Origin: Temnothorax longispinosus
Taxonomy: Eukaryota > Arthropoda > Insecta > Hymenoptera > Formicidae
Length of the DNA stretch: 64,000 bases
NCBI RefSeq assembly: GCF_030848805.1
Contig: NC_092360.1
Span: forward strand, 22,733,701 to 22,797,700
Direction of reading: 5' to 3'
The notes under the pieces were generated by a model, which made no database searches, was not told the origin of the DNA, and was given only the letters and a program-made list of their open reading frames with translations. Made by a program: the position numbers and the translations under genes. Positions 49,321 to 61,667 of this stretch are shown piece after piece (within the stretch, counting starts at the first letter, position 1; every line of letters begins with the position of its first letter).

Positions 49321-49970
49321 AAAAACCTTGCACAGGCAAGACCTTTTTTATGGAAATTGGATTTTGGTGAAATTGGATTGGCTGAAACTTTGGAAATAGA
49401 TAGTTTATGTGATGCTGATCAAAAGTTATAATAGGCAAGATTTACAATAATCGACCGTTCAGGCGCTATCAGCGTTCAAAAGTCAAAATAAGGTGTTATT
49501 TCGGTACTATTGTAGGACGTGAATTTCGGTGAAATTGGCTGAAACTTCGAAAATAGATAATTTATGTGATGCTGATTGAAAGTTATAATCGGCAAGATTT
49601 ACAATAATCGATCGTTTGAAGTTTAAGCACTATGAGCTTTCGAAAGTCAAAGTAAGGTATTATTTTATTATGAAGCTGGCGGGCGAGGTATGACAGCGTG
49701 ATAAGTTTCGTGGTTATCATTTACATACATATGTGTATATACATGCATGTACATATTTTTTTACATAAATACATATTTTTGTATTAATAAAAAGAATAAG
49801 TTGTATGATTCTGCAAAATACTACATTGTAATCCACTGATTCACCGAAATAACACTTTATTTTGACTTTTAAACACTCATATATTAAACGGTGGACATAA
49901 ACTGTCTATTTCCAAAGTTTCAGCTAATTTCACCAAAATCCAATTTTCATAAGAACTGTGCGGGGTTCTT
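49321..49970. repeat. Element with two direct and one inverted copy of a module
   Basis: A module of about 140 bp starts TTTYGGTGAAATTGG, contains GGCTGAAACTTYGRAAATAG and ATTTACAATAATCG, and ends AGTCAAARTAAGGTRTTAT. It occurs at 49367-49505 and 49524-49667 in direct order. A shorter copy sits inverted at 49842-49941. The outer edges are inverted as well: left AACCTTGCACAGGCAAGA and right, reversed, AACCCCGCACAGTTCTTAT, both leading into AAATTGGATTTTGGTGAAAT. A non-autonomous transposon with an internal duplication fits best. Confidence 0.75.
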
Positions 49971-50761
49971 TGAAACAATTGAAAAGTAGATATGACTCGA
50001 CTCTTGATAGAATAAATTCAATAAATAAGCAAATATCTTTACATCGATGAAGAGGATGTAGAATTTGGATTTATGAAATTATTTATTCATACTGAAAAAG
50101 ATAGCACTGTGTTGATGCTCTTTCTCTTCTTCTTTTCTTGGTTACACAGGCGTTATCTTTCAACTGGAAAAGAATGCAGCGGTATTATTTGTTGCTTTTG
50201 CAATTTCACCGACGCGGAACAGGAGAACGAATGTATGGCGTATAATTAATCGTAAAGTAAGCGCGCGCACAATTAATTGCCTCGAAGGTTATTACAACGA
50301 ATTACAGCGGTACGCCACGGTGCATTACAGTCTGTGTTAATTAGAATATCCGGGCAAAGAGTGGCGTCACGGGAGTGGTGATGTTAATGTGCCGCATTTA
50401 TTTGCGCGCCGCGGAGATTTGAGTGTTTTTTGTTAATTTTCTGGAAAGTCGCTCTGCGACTTCATAATTGCCGTCGACAATTAATAATAGTAAAATTTAC
50501 TCATTATCCTTGCGTGTGAACTAAAAATGTTTCTTAACTTTCATTAGTTCAAAGTTTAGACTACAGTAAGCTTTTGTTCAAACTTTTATTATGATAAATC
50601 ATTTTATTACGATAAACCATAAATTTCTATATCGCAAAAGCTTTCTCTTTTTGAGAGGAAATAGGAAGTTTGTATGACCAAATGCAAGACAAAATTTGCA
50701 AATTTATTTTAGGGAAAGGAATGAATAAACAAAGTTCTTCATATATAGATAATATTTATTA
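49971..50761. other. Balanced island, possible regulatory DNA, no gene
   Basis: 50200-50450 is balanced and contains several TAATTA and TAATTG cores (homeodomain-type sites) near ATAATTAATC and CAATTAATTG. No open frame or splice signal. Regulatory use is a guess. Confidence 0.3.
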
Positions 50762-51002
50762 TTATATTTCAGATGTATTAATTTGTAATACACAAAACTT
50801 ATTCAAATGTAGGAGTTGTCTGTAATTAAAGGCAGGACCGAAAATTTCGAGTGCCTCGTGTTTCACTATCATTCCATAACTTTTAAGGAAGCAATCTACT
50901 ATTTTCTGGTTTAGGTTTCTTCAGTCCAATCATTTCTTCCCTTGAAATAAATTCACAAATTTTGTCTTTGATCGTACAAACTTTCTGTTTCTCATTAAGC
51001 AT
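50762..51002 (-). pseudogene. Two-frame remnant of an unknown gene
   Basis: Two overlapping minus-strand frames each read like protein. The first starts with ATG at 51002, reads MLNEKQKVCTIKDKICEFIS and then REEMIGLKKPKPENSRLLP, and stops at 50883. The second opens just after a TGA near 50921, reads RNLNQKIVDCFLKSYGMIVK then HEALEIFGPAFNYRQLLHLN, and stops at 50762. The coding look passes from one frame to the other around 50900, as a single-base insertion or deletion in an old coding sequence would cause. No clear splice sites are present, which favours a decayed or retroposed fragment over a live exon. I do not recognise the family. The background is strongly AT-rich, which makes the segment stand out. 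Confidence 0.35.
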
Positions 51003-52499
51003 TAATATTTCCTAATATTTAAGCATCCCATATTATTAATCTTATCATAATCTTGCGAAGAATTAAAAAATGTTTTTTTTAATTTTTAAATTTGCTTTTT
51101 TTAAATAAAACATTGAGTTTATGTGAAAATGGAACATATTTGAAAACATCATTGCCTTTGTATTTTATATTTCAGGTACTATATAAAGTTACAAGACTGT
51201 AATAGCTTAAAAAACTCAAGAATATGTGGTAAAAAATTTATATTTAATGTGTTTAATTTTTTACTACTTTTTTAGTCCAATTCTTTAATTAACTTAAAGT
51301 CGATTTTTCTTAGCGAGGGAAGATTATCGAAGAAAGCTTTTCAATCTTCAGCAGTATATACATATGTTTCTAATTTAGTTTAAAATTAGAATTCCATTGA
51401 ATTTCTTTCATTTAGTTTTCATTTAAAATTAGTTAAAGAATGTAGTTCAGTAATTTATTTGATTCCTTGAATTTTAGTTTGTTAAGAGGCTTACTTTCTC
51501 AACCATTTATATATAACTTGAAAATTATTGGTGTCTTGACATTTCTTTCTAAAGAAATTGATTCGAAATTAATGAATCTATCAATAGAAAACAATGTGCA
51601 AGATATGAAATACTTTGTGTATATTATATGTATTTGTATAGATATGTATTTTTAAATTTTAGTCATAACCACGAAAGTCATTTTTTGAATAAGAAGTGAA
51701 AGAAATGGATTGTGAAAAAATTAATAAAATAATATGCATACATGAATTAACTGAGGATAAAATCTAGAAGTAGTTGTTAGATTAACATCACAATCTAAGT
51801 TAACATGCTTTATGACGTAAAAAATCTAATTATTAATAATTAATTAATGAATATATATCAAAAGTACTCAATCTTTGCTTTTTGTGAGCATGTGCGTTTT
51901 TTTAGAATTCTTTAGACTGACCCAGAAATAAGGAATAAATTATTATGCTAGCGACCTTGATTAAGTAAAAACCATCTCGCACTCTACTTAAGAAGTTTAA
52001 CTGACTCAGCAACTTGATTCGCGCCACCATCTGTGTCGCAGTTTACGTAAAGGGTTACAACTGACGTATGTATTAGTACTATCTAAAGTAGCAAAGTTGC
52101 GAAGCCTCATTTACAATCAGCAGACGGAATGGAGTGATATTTAATTTTCCAAACAAGAAAACTGTGTGGAACGTTGTGTAGATCTGAGAATTGTGGCATG
52201 GCGAATAATAACTGCGAAATGAATGGTAGCATAACTTAACTTATTGTTAGAGTATTAAGGTTTTATTTTTCCACGAATTGACGTATTTCGAACACGAATA
52301 TATTTAATTAAGTAAAAACAATAGTAGATTTACGCGAAGTTTTAATATAAAGATGATATACTGATTTCTTCAAAAATTTACCGAAAACTTTTATTTTATT
52401 AAAAAGATGTTGATATAAGGGTAACATTAGTAATTTTGATAATTTATTTATCTGTCATAGCAAACAAAATAATTCAAAGACTTGCTGCACGGAAATATA

Positions 52500-52527
52500 A
52501 TTTTTTATAAAAGCTTTTATAAAAAAT
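52500..52527. repeat. 28-bp perfect palindrome
   Basis: Two 14-bp arms meet at AAG|CTT with no loop. The sequence is AT-rich. Confidence 0.85.
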
Positions 52528-54810
52528 ATTTGCAAAGAGGTAGGTACACAGACAATTTTTGAATTGAAGGATTAAGCAAAATCCAGTTTAATACCTAGTT
52601 TACCGTAGAAAGCCCGGCTTATCGCAGGGCTCTATTTATTCTTCAGAACTTCGTCTATCGGATAGTAAATGACACCACTCGCAGACGATTTGCGATGAAA
52701 AATTCTCAGCCATTCGTGGCGTAATGCCCCATTCTTTTGGTTTATTACTTGACGTTCGGCGTAACGGCGCGGCGGTTTTATTCTCTTGAAATATATATTA
52801 TAGAACATGATATTATATATTACATGTGTGATCCGTTTGGACTTAACGACTAACGATGGGGTATGTTCACTGGGGAAGTTCCGTCAGTCAGCCGGCTTTG
52901 CGTTCGTCCGACAGTAATTGCTATTAACTTGAATATATCGAGCCCGTCGTTGTAACTCCGCTTCGAAGTTCCATGCCAAATCGCCTCAACTAAACTACGC
53001 TGAGACATCCCACCGGTTATAACTAGGCCGCTGTTCGCGAAAGTGTGGACGGCCCTATAATTATTACGCGACGGACTCACAGGCGAGGGAGAACTTGGGC
53101 GCGCGGCGAGAACTTCTGAACGATATTGATGAGCCGCGGGAGCAGCCTGTTAACGCGATTGTTCGAGTAGTTCGACAAACAATGCCCATCGCGGGCGAGC
53201 AAGTGCGAGCGACGTCTTGATTCTGTAATGTATCTATTAAGTGAGCAACCGTGCTATTTAAGAGCGTTTAGTCGAATTGTGAGCGAAACTGAATTTTCGT
53301 AAATATATTGTAAATGTACGGTACATACTCGTATGCAATGATTTTTGAAAGATAAGATGCAATATTTATATCTATTACAAAATTATAGAGATAATAAATC
53401 TTCGTAAAAAAAATAAGCAAAAAAAATTGAAAAAAATTTTAATTTTAGAAAACAAAATCTTGTACTTACAGAAAATTTATTGCGATTTGTTTTAGACAAT
53501 TTATTTTATCTGTGACATTTTATTTTTAATAAAAATCTTTACAACTTTAAAATTATTTTTTAAAATTATTTTTAACATCTTATCTTTATCTTCTGCTTTT
53601 GTTTTATTTTTATTTATTATCACCGTTTTTTTTTAATTTTTAAATATTAGTTTCATATCTATTATTATAATTATTATTTCTAGATATTATGATTGGGATA
53701 TATACAATAATTAATTAAATGATGGAGGTTATATAAATTATCGTGACATATGTTAGCACAGTTTTTGAAATTAGATTATATTTTTAAGACAAATTTCATA
53801 TTTTGCTTTACTAGCATAAAGATATAAGCACAAGATATTATTGCACACAAATTATAACTATATTGTATATTAACGTAGCGACATACGTCCCTGAAATTAT
53901 AAAGAAAATTATTATCAATAGTAGAGCAATGATTCTTTGGTACAGATTTTATAGGTATAACATCACGTAGTTCAGCCTGTTGAAACTCTTTTCATTTGCA
54001 TGTAGCCAACGTTTCCAATACACATTGAAATAAGCGAAGTGATTCAGTTGGATAGAATCTGTAAAACTTTGCGTTGACAAGAACAGTTTTTCTTTGGCAA
54101 ACAACTTAACGAGATACTTTCTTAGCCGCTCTTGACTTAAGTTATGTACGGTTTTATCCCCATGATGTACTGTTAAGCTTTATTTGTAAAAGAATTGTTG
54201 TTCTTAATTACTTTCACTTTAATATAAATGTATAAAAAGTGAAATTAAAGGGTAAATTTGAGGTATACTACTAAATGAAATAAAATTATACGTGTAAACT
54301 CGTAAAGTAAAAGGTAATCTGAAGAAAATAGTACGATAATATAGATCAATTTATTAGATGGATAGATCGTGAATCTTATTTATTTCGATTTTAAGCAGCT
54401 TGTTTTAATAATATCTATCATGTTACGTTTAAATTAAACTTTATAGCACAGAAAAGAAATAAAATAATTTCTTAAAAGATAAAACGCTTTTTATGTGATA
54501 AATGACTGTAATACAAGTTGCAATAAAATAGTTTAACTTAATTTACGAATATTTATGTATTTTTTATATATTTTTATGTTTGTGGTCAGAATGAGTTTAA
54601 TTTTATTATAGAGTATTTTCTTACGCCATACAAATAATCTATATTTCAATTATAGGTATGAATATTTATGCGATTGCTATTTAAAAAAAGGAAGAGAGAA
54701 AATTTTTAATATTCACTAAAATACCTCGTAATGCAAATTTGCAAATTGAAAGTTAAGCATATTTTCTTAGTAGATAATTTTTAACTTGAAATTTTACGGA
54801 GTTTCTGTTT

Positions 54811-54826
54811 GTGTGTGTGTGTGTGT
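54811..54826. repeat. (GT)n short microsatellite
   Basis: Eight GT dinucleotides in a row. Confidence 0.9.
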
Positions 54827-56134
54827 TACATAATATTAAACATCAACTCGGGTTCATCGGCTTGCGTAAATCATCTAAGGTGACTTAATATTACACAAGC
54901 GTATACAGATTAACTCTTACGACCTATATAATCCGTACGATTAAATGACGCGTATAACGCGATATCGCGCGAAAGTAAGATAAACATATGATTCCGCCGT
55001 TTAGCTGGCTCATAGAAGATATTAGTTGATTTACTATTACGGCGCTTTGCACAGACGTGGTATATGGATTAAAGAAGAGGCAGAAATCTGAGATCAAAGT
55101 TTTCGCATTAAGTAGGAATTCTCGAAATGCCACGCGAGGCCGAGCGAAATTATGCAATCATATCTGTGCGAATATTTGACTTCCTCGGCTCGGCAAATCT
55201 CGTTCCGTCTCGACTCCCGGTAAGTAATAGCGCGCCATGTATACACGTGCGTCTGTAGTTAGGTACGTCTGATTAAACATTATAATTGGCAGTCGGCTGA
55301 GGACTCGTTAGAATCTCCATCTGCTGCGACTGTGTGATAAGCGCGACCATCGAGTCGGACATCGTTTCGTCACAATTTCTGACTTAATTATGTGACCGTC
55401 GTGCGCGCAGAGGGTCCTAGATGACCAATATTTTTTCATCTGCAGATTCAGTTATATATATTTGTAGATACAGATTTTATTTATTTAAAACTGACCTTAG
55501 CGTAATCTTATTAGACTTTCCAATATTTGACATTAAACATTTTATTGAGTAAGCTGCTTTGTCGAAGGTAATCTAAAAATGACTGGGTTTCTAGGAGCTT
55601 GCGCATGATATGATTAAATGAGCTTGGATTATGTAAAGTGCTCTACGCCCTTAATTTTTCATCAAATCGTACATTTCGACTGGTAATTGCGATGTTTGAT
55701 TCATCGGCTCGTAACGAAGTTATGTTAACGACTATGTGGGTCTCGAGCAGACATATATGGCTATAGTCGCGTCCTGCCGTTTAATTGCAATTAATGTGTT
55801 GGCAACTTTCCGCGCGCAACAACTCCAATAGCGTCACAAGAAAGAAATAAATTCTGAAGAGAAGTTTCAATATGCTGTTTGCTAGCTCGTAGCTAAGTTA
55901 TATTACGGCTTCACTAATTTCAAACGGGCACGATTTATGCGTCGTTTATGTGTCAAAAACTTTTAATGTACAATATAGTTCTAATTACTCTGCAATAACT
56001 GAAATATATAAATACAGCGGAAATTTTAATACACTTCGTATAACTATATGTAATTATGTTGTGATTCGTAACATTGAATTTAAAATTTAAATTATTTACA
56101 GTTAAACTAATGCGATATTATCAAAGTTGAATTG

Positions 56135-56386
56135 TACACCGAAAAAATGGTTCTGCTCAAGTATCTAAAAATTTAGCTAGATACAGATCTGAAAATAATT
56201 TTGTTGCACCATCAAAATAATTATAGTAGGTCGCTGAAGTATGATAACGCTGTAAAAAGTTTTGACATTTTAGCAATCAGTTTGAGTGTTCTACATAATT
56301 ATTTTGATGGTGCAACAAAATTATTTTCAGATTTATATTCAACTAAAATTTTAAATACTTCAGCAAAATCATTCTTTCCGTATATA
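56135..56386. mobile_element. 252-bp MITE with 90-bp inverted arms, TA-flanked
   Basis: The left arm (56135-56228) starts TACACCGAAAAAATGGTTCT and the right arm (56295-56386), reversed, starts TATACGGAAAGAATGATTTT. They match almost throughout, including an identical 35-bp inner part with TTTTGTTGCACCATC. A loop of about 65 bp separates them. TA at both edges suits a Tc1/mariner-type non-autonomous element. A 71-codon frame across the loop and right arm is a by-product. Confidence 0.9.
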
Positions 56387-57128
56387 TATATTATATGTAC
56401 AAATTTTTACAATTAAAGAATACTAAATTTGTTACATATACGTGTATATACATATAAGTAAATAGATTTGAACTTATATGCGGCGTGTAAAAATATTGAA
56501 ATATTCGGTTTTATTGATAATCTCAGTATAGCTAGGTACATGTCATGATCAATGGGTTTCAATACCGTCCTATTTTTATTTTCGGAAAATAAATGTCATC
56601 TCTTCGTTAACGATTAACGGAAACTGTGTAATAACGTGGTGAATTGTGTCGATATATCGACAGCGAATATAAAAACTGATGGCTATTAAGCAGTCACCCG
56701 CGGAAAGCCAGATAAATTATTTCGCGGAAAACCGCAGATAAAGTGATTTAAACATGCTAAATAATATTTTATAGATGTAAATACAGATATAAAAAGTAAT
56801 GCGAATATAAAACTGATATATGTCTTTGTATGTAAGATCGATTTTTTAAACAATCTATTATTATGTATTCAATTCAGAATTGATTTTTTTATTTATATGA
56901 TTGAAATTTATAGCTAATTCATTTTAATGTCATAGAATCATTAATAAATGGATAAACTGTTATTCATTTATTAATAATTATTATACAAAATCATTCAGAT
57001 TTATTATTTCTAAAATTAAATTATTTGGTATCGTTTCTTTCTTAATCTTTTTTCTTCAGTTAATATGACATTCCAGTGCCATTCGACAGTTTTGACTTTT
57101 GATCGATCACGCATAAAGACGCTTATTG
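56387..57128. other. AT-rich, no gene; hairpin at 56940-56975
   Basis: A 16-bp stem with one mismatch (ATTAATAAATGGATAA, loop ACTG) lies at 56940-56975. Nothing else stands out. Confidence 0.55.
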
Positions 57129-57305
57129 ATGGCTGTAGCTACTTCAAAAACTTCATTTATCCGTCAACGTCTGAAAGACGAGCAAATCGTGTTTGTTAGA
57201 GATGACGGATGCAAATTAGGGAACGTAGTTGAGGTCGGGGATAATATTTCTAGGGAAGCGAGCTTAATCACGGGTAGCTCTTTAATAATTGCCTTATCCG
57301 CGTAA
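57129..57305 (+). CDS. Candidate small ORF or exon, 58 codons
   Basis: An ATG at 57129 opens 58 codons to a TAA at 57303-57305. They read MAVATSKTSFIRQRLKDEQI and then VFVRDDGCKLGNVVEVGDNI and SREASLITGSSLIIALSA. The protein is soluble with a mildly hydrophobic tail. Composition is balanced in an AT-rich area. The start context has G at -3 (TTGATGG is not ideal). A possible donor (AAC|GTAGTT) lies inside. The opposite strand is open over the same bases for 60 codons, so the sense is uncertain. No family recognised. Confidence 0.22.
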   Translation: MAVATSKTSFIRQRLKDEQIVFVRDDGCKLGNVVEVGDNISREASLITGSSLIIALSA

Positions 57306-58118
57306 ACGGGATATTCGCTCAGGCAAGACGATCGATATTTTTGCACAACTTAATTTTTTTTAATTTTTCCCTTACTTATTAACACAGCACAATGTGATTT
57401 AAAAAAAAATAAGTTGTTTTTATATATGAAAATTTTAAAAAATTATGAAGAAGGTTTGGATGCACAAGTTTTGTGATTTTGATTATCAATTATTTAATTG
57501 TAAAATAATTAGAAGCATTGCTCTTATGCTTTTTGCATAGTGAATTATATGATATTTTTCTGATTGTAACAATTATTTATTACTTTTTGTCAATAATTAT
57601 ATAAACATTAAAAAGTATTTAAAATAGGTGGAAACTTATTTTTTTGCTATATAATAATATATCTGTTGATTTCTTAAAATTTATTATGCATGTTAAAAGT
57701 TATTAATATTTGTAAATGGTTTAAATCGTAACTCAGAACATTCAAGAATTGGAATAACAGTATTGTATGACCGCAAAATTATATATTTATATATAATGAG
57801 TAAGAGAGAAGAGGATATATCGATAATAATTAGACACCCTTAGGGGAAGAAAAATTAATTCATTAGCAGCAGCATTTTTACGTATTGTATCTGTTATCGC
57901 GTGTGTGCAACACTTTGTGTAGTGAATCTGCCTTGGGTAATCCAGGTTTGTTCTGTCATATTCATTAATATGATGAAAGATGAAATTGTAGACTGGTTCA
58001 TGGAAAATAGTTTTTCGTTTTTTACTCCGCGTTGTTTCTTCATAAAACTGAGATCAACAGCACTGTTTCTTGTTTTTAACTGAAATCTGATATAGTGAAT
58101 ATTATAAAAACTGTGAAA

Positions 58119-58174
<56 letters not shown>

Positions 58175-59017
58175 AAATATAATTGATGTAGAGAGTAAAA
58201 TAGTAGAATCTCGCAACTTTCTTATTTCTATTATTGCAAGAGAACTACAAAACCTAATTCCATATTTATTACAATATATTTTTAACATTAAACTTTATCA
58301 TTTTATTGAAAAAATTAAAATGTTATCTTGTGCTAAAATAAAAGTAAAAAACAAGCCTATGTTAAAAGTATATTTCTAGTGATTTATATTGCTTATTATA
58401 TGAAAGACGACTTATTGTTATCTTTTTTACGTTTTACTTTATTCCGTTAACAGATGTAGAAGAAGATGTAACATTGCACAATCGTATTTTTACAACAGTA
58501 TAACGATATGCAGGTTTATCTATTTAGTTTACTGTACCTATTACAATCGACGATTAAAACTTGAGTAACGCAGTAAAAGTTACGATGCCTACTTTCCTGT
58601 GAGCTTTTTTATAATAGCGCCTAGTTGGAAATTCGATCTTACGATGAATTTCAATCCTTAACCATCGTAAAGCAAAGCGAATCATGTGTTCTTTAGGGAT
58701 TTCGATAACTCATCTAGTTGAAGATAATTTTATACAAAAAATAAATTCTTATTATCAAAATATTGAAGTTAATTAAAAATAACTGTTTTTAGTGAGATGA
58801 TATCAATTTAGAAACACTATTCTGAGGAAAAGGTATAAAAAATACAAATGCACAAAGATATATATTAAAAATATGTTTGAATTTCATGAAAGTCTTTGAA
58901 TATATTTCGCTTTCACCCATTTCTTCAAAAGTAGAAGAAAAATGTGCTCTTTTTGCGATTTATTTCAAGGTTCATTCAGTTTTCATTACTAATATAACGA
59001 TTCTGTTTCTTGCACAG
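57306..59017. other. AT-rich DNA upstream of the signal-peptide exon
   Basis: No open frame with coding character. The last 30 bases hold a TACTAAT branch-point-like site (about 58987-58993) and a pyrimidine-rich TTCTGTTTCTTGCACAG acceptor for the exon that follows. This stretch is therefore read as intron. Confidence 0.6.
58119..58169. repeat. (GA)n microsatellite
   Basis: About 25 GA units with one AAAG interruption. It lies in the presumed 5' intron, about 850 bp before the acceptor. Confidence 0.95.
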
Positions 59018-59161
59018 AGGGAAGATGAACGAGATGGAGCAGGTTCCTGAGGGTTGAGATAGCGTGGATCCTCGAGATGACCGGTTGGAGAATGCAGCCG
59101 ACCGCCTCGGTGCTCGGCGTCATCGCCATTGTCTCCGTCATGATTACTGTCACTGCATCAG
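59018..59161 (+). CDS. First coding exon of a secreted or membrane protein
   Basis: The exon follows TTCTGTTTCTTGCACAG and ends at CAG|GTGGGT. It carries 59 bases of 5' UTR. Coding starts with the ATG at 59077-59079. A TGA in the same frame at 59026-59028 lies within the exon, so no upstream start in this exon can extend it. The 28 codons read MTGWRMQPTASVLGVIAIVS and then VMITVTAS, plus one base of a split codon. This is a typical signal peptide: Arg at residue 5, a hydrophobic core from about residue 11 to 25, and small residues at the end. Codons are mostly G- or C-ended (GTC, ATC, GCC, CTC) in AT-rich surroundings. A second in-frame Met is residue 6. Without splicing the frame would stop two codons later. 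Such an isolated signal-peptide exon between long introns is common in insect genes for neural surface proteins, but the mature protein lies outside this window and I cannot name it. Confidence 0.75.
59025..59057 (+). promoter_or_regulatory. Upstream ORF in the leader
   Basis: An ATG at 59025 opens ten codons (MNEMEQVPEG) and stops with TGA at 59055-59057, twenty bases before the main ATG and in another frame. It contains a second ATG at 59034. If the exon is transcribed as proposed, ribosomes would meet this ORF first, so it may lower translation of the main frame. Confidence 0.4.
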
Positions 59162-60780
59162 GTGGGTGATACAGTGTGCAGTTTTTGCTTGACGTTTTAA
59201 TTTTAACACAGACACATTTACACGACATCTACTAAAACTTGAATAACTTATTAAAACGATATAATGCAATATAGTAAAAATATCAACTTAATTTTATCTT
59301 CTGACTACTTTTATATTCGGCTAATGCGATTTCACTCATTATTATTGGAAAGATATAGATAAGAATTAATCATGAACTAAATGGGAATTTACACAGACAT
59401 CGAATTATATGCAATTAAACACAAATAATACAAAGGTTTAATTAATTTTCTAAGTTATGTAATATACATATATTTAATAACGTAAAAGTTGAATTATGTA
59501 TTAACGAAATAATGGCATTTGTTAAAAAAATTTTTACATTCAATATGTATTGCATGTAAAATATCATAAAGCTTTTTAAAAGGACAATAATTTGAGGAAC
59601 TTTAATATGAATTGCTGACGACAAAAATCTCGAATATTTGTTGTATCATATTTTAAAGTCGAAGTCGATTTTCGCGCTAAATTCGAGCCGCTCGCTCTCT
59701 GCTTGCAACAAATATTTATGGTACACTTTTTCGGTTGAATACTCTCGCGATGTAATATTATTGCGAGTAAACGAAGGTTTATTTGTCTCAGTTTATCGGA
59801 ATGCGAGGATTTTTAATTAACCTGAATGTTTAGCTGCGCTATAAGCGTCGAGTCGTAACAACGGAAAACGGCCGTGCCCGGCAGGATAAAGAGGGCGAAA
59901 CTCTTTTGTAGCTACCGAGCCAGTTGTTCTATAAAGTCTTTATACGAAGATAACCCCACCGGAATTTACTTTCTTGCGCTTCCTAGCAATCACCATTTGG
60001 TAGGCGAATGCCCTTTCACGCAGTTCCGCGCACCCTACGAAACCTGAAAGTACCGAATAACGAGATTGCGCTTAATGTTGCCAGCTTTTCACAGATAAAG
60101 ACATTGTTATTTTTATGAATCATAATAACTCTAATTTTAAGCGATACATTTTTTTCCCTAAAAAGAACAAACAATAAAATATTAATCGGTAAATAATTTT
60201 AATAGTCTTGCCAAAAAGAGGCAAAGAGATTGAAATCTGTTCCTTTCTACTATAGTTGAAAAGAAAATGAAAAAGGGTTTTACATTTTGTAAAATAGATC
60301 TATATAGTATTAAATTGTAACATTAATACACATTTTGTGTTATATCAGGAAAAACCCTTTACATGCATGGTTAATATTATAGAATATAGAATATATAAAC
60401 AAAATTATAAAATACCTATTGATGAAGACAATATAATTGATATAAATTATACGTATAATAATTGTGATGAAGAAATATATCAATATACAACTATATAACA
60501 TGCGTTCAAAATTGCATAACATGCAAATAGTATTAGAAACAAAGAGCGATGAAGAAATAATTATATATCTATAAGGCCTTGCATGGATTTTACATTATTA
60601 GAGACAAACCTAAAATTATACAATTAAGAAATTTTTTAGCAAAAAAAATTTTGTTTATTATTGCGCTTGCATTTAAAATTATAAAATTATCATAACAAGT
60701 TACATATTTCTTTCTTGTGAGAATTATCTCGTGAAAATGCCGTATTTCCGAATCGGGGGATTTCCACTCTATTAGACTTA
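59162..60780. other. Presumed intron, AT-rich, no exon seen
   Basis: Starts with the GTGGGT donor. A balanced patch at 59640-60080 holds short open frames with no splice support. The rest is AT-rich. No second coding exon with a matching phase was found. Confidence 0.5.
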
Positions 60781-61460
60781 CTTTTAATTCAACCCATCAC
60801 AGACCGACGTCCATCTGGGACTGCATCTGTCGCGCCCGCAGGAATAATCTGCGGAATTTCCTTCTTCGCACGTCTCGCGAATTTGTCTATCACACGTGAC
60901 AAGCGTAAATCCTTGCTGACAAATTGCGGAGCGCGGAGAGATAGGTGCGCCACGTTACTTCGGCACGTCCGCTCGATCGTAGCGAGCTCTGAAAACGCGC
61001 TCGGCTCCCGAAGGTGCATGGAAAAGGGAATTAGACGCGAAATTTGCAGACGCGGCGAATGAAAAATGATACGTTACTTATGCATCGGTTACACGGACCC
61101 GATCGGAAGGCTATCAATCACAAGGAACAAACGCGAAGTGTATCTTCATTTTATGGCTCAGCAGGCTGTATCGCGCGGGGGGCTAATCGCCGAAATTTCG
61201 CGCGAATCACTTGCACTCCCGCGGAGCAATGGCGCTTTTAAGCTCCGCAGCCGCTGCGGCATATCGCACGGCGGCGATCAATCATTCGCACAATTGCTTG
61301 TATTCAGGTCGCGAGATTGAAGAAAAAGCTTTCCCAGACGGATCGGCAACAAAACCCGAGACGAGCGCGCGGAGCGCCTTATCTGTTATCACAGAACGTG
61401 TTATTCGGAGCATGTTCACAGAGAGATCGGACCGCCGCGAATAATAATACGTGTAACCCC
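60781..61460. other. CpG-rich island inside presumed intron
   Basis: About 680 bp of CpG-rich DNA is open in many frames on both strands (65 to 84 codons), none recognisable. Given its position after the signal-peptide exon it could be an alternative promoter or enhancer, but no core promoter motif stands out. Confidence 0.35.
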
Positions 61461-61667
61461 GAACAAAGCGAAGATTAATATGCCAATAGAACTTTGATAA
61501 CACCGTCGGAAATTACTCAAACCGAATCGGAACATGTTCGAATCGCAACTTAAATCGCGGTTTAGTTTCGCAAGTATCTTATTCTTTTAAGTACAGGTTA
61601 ATTGATATGAAATATGGAACAAATAAATGATGATAAAGTGATCTTTCTCACAGGCAAGAATTGCTCA

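Larger units (their letters stand above)
51003..56134. other. Mostly AT-rich, no supported gene
   Basis: Balanced islands at 51950-52250, 52600-53230 and 54840-55440 interrupt AT-rich DNA. In 52850-53080 a minus frame reads AVHTFANSGLVITGGMSQRS and SLVEAIWHGTSKRSYNDGL without an early ATG or splice signals. No repeat of length was found apart from those listed separately. Confidence 0.45.

Noticed and set aside
56201..56416. 71-codon plus frame
   Set aside because: It lies across the loop and right arm of a MITE and has no coding features.
58076..58379. Glu/Arg and Ser/Leu repeat proteins on either strand
   Set aside because: They are translations of the GA microsatellite and its AT-rich flanks.
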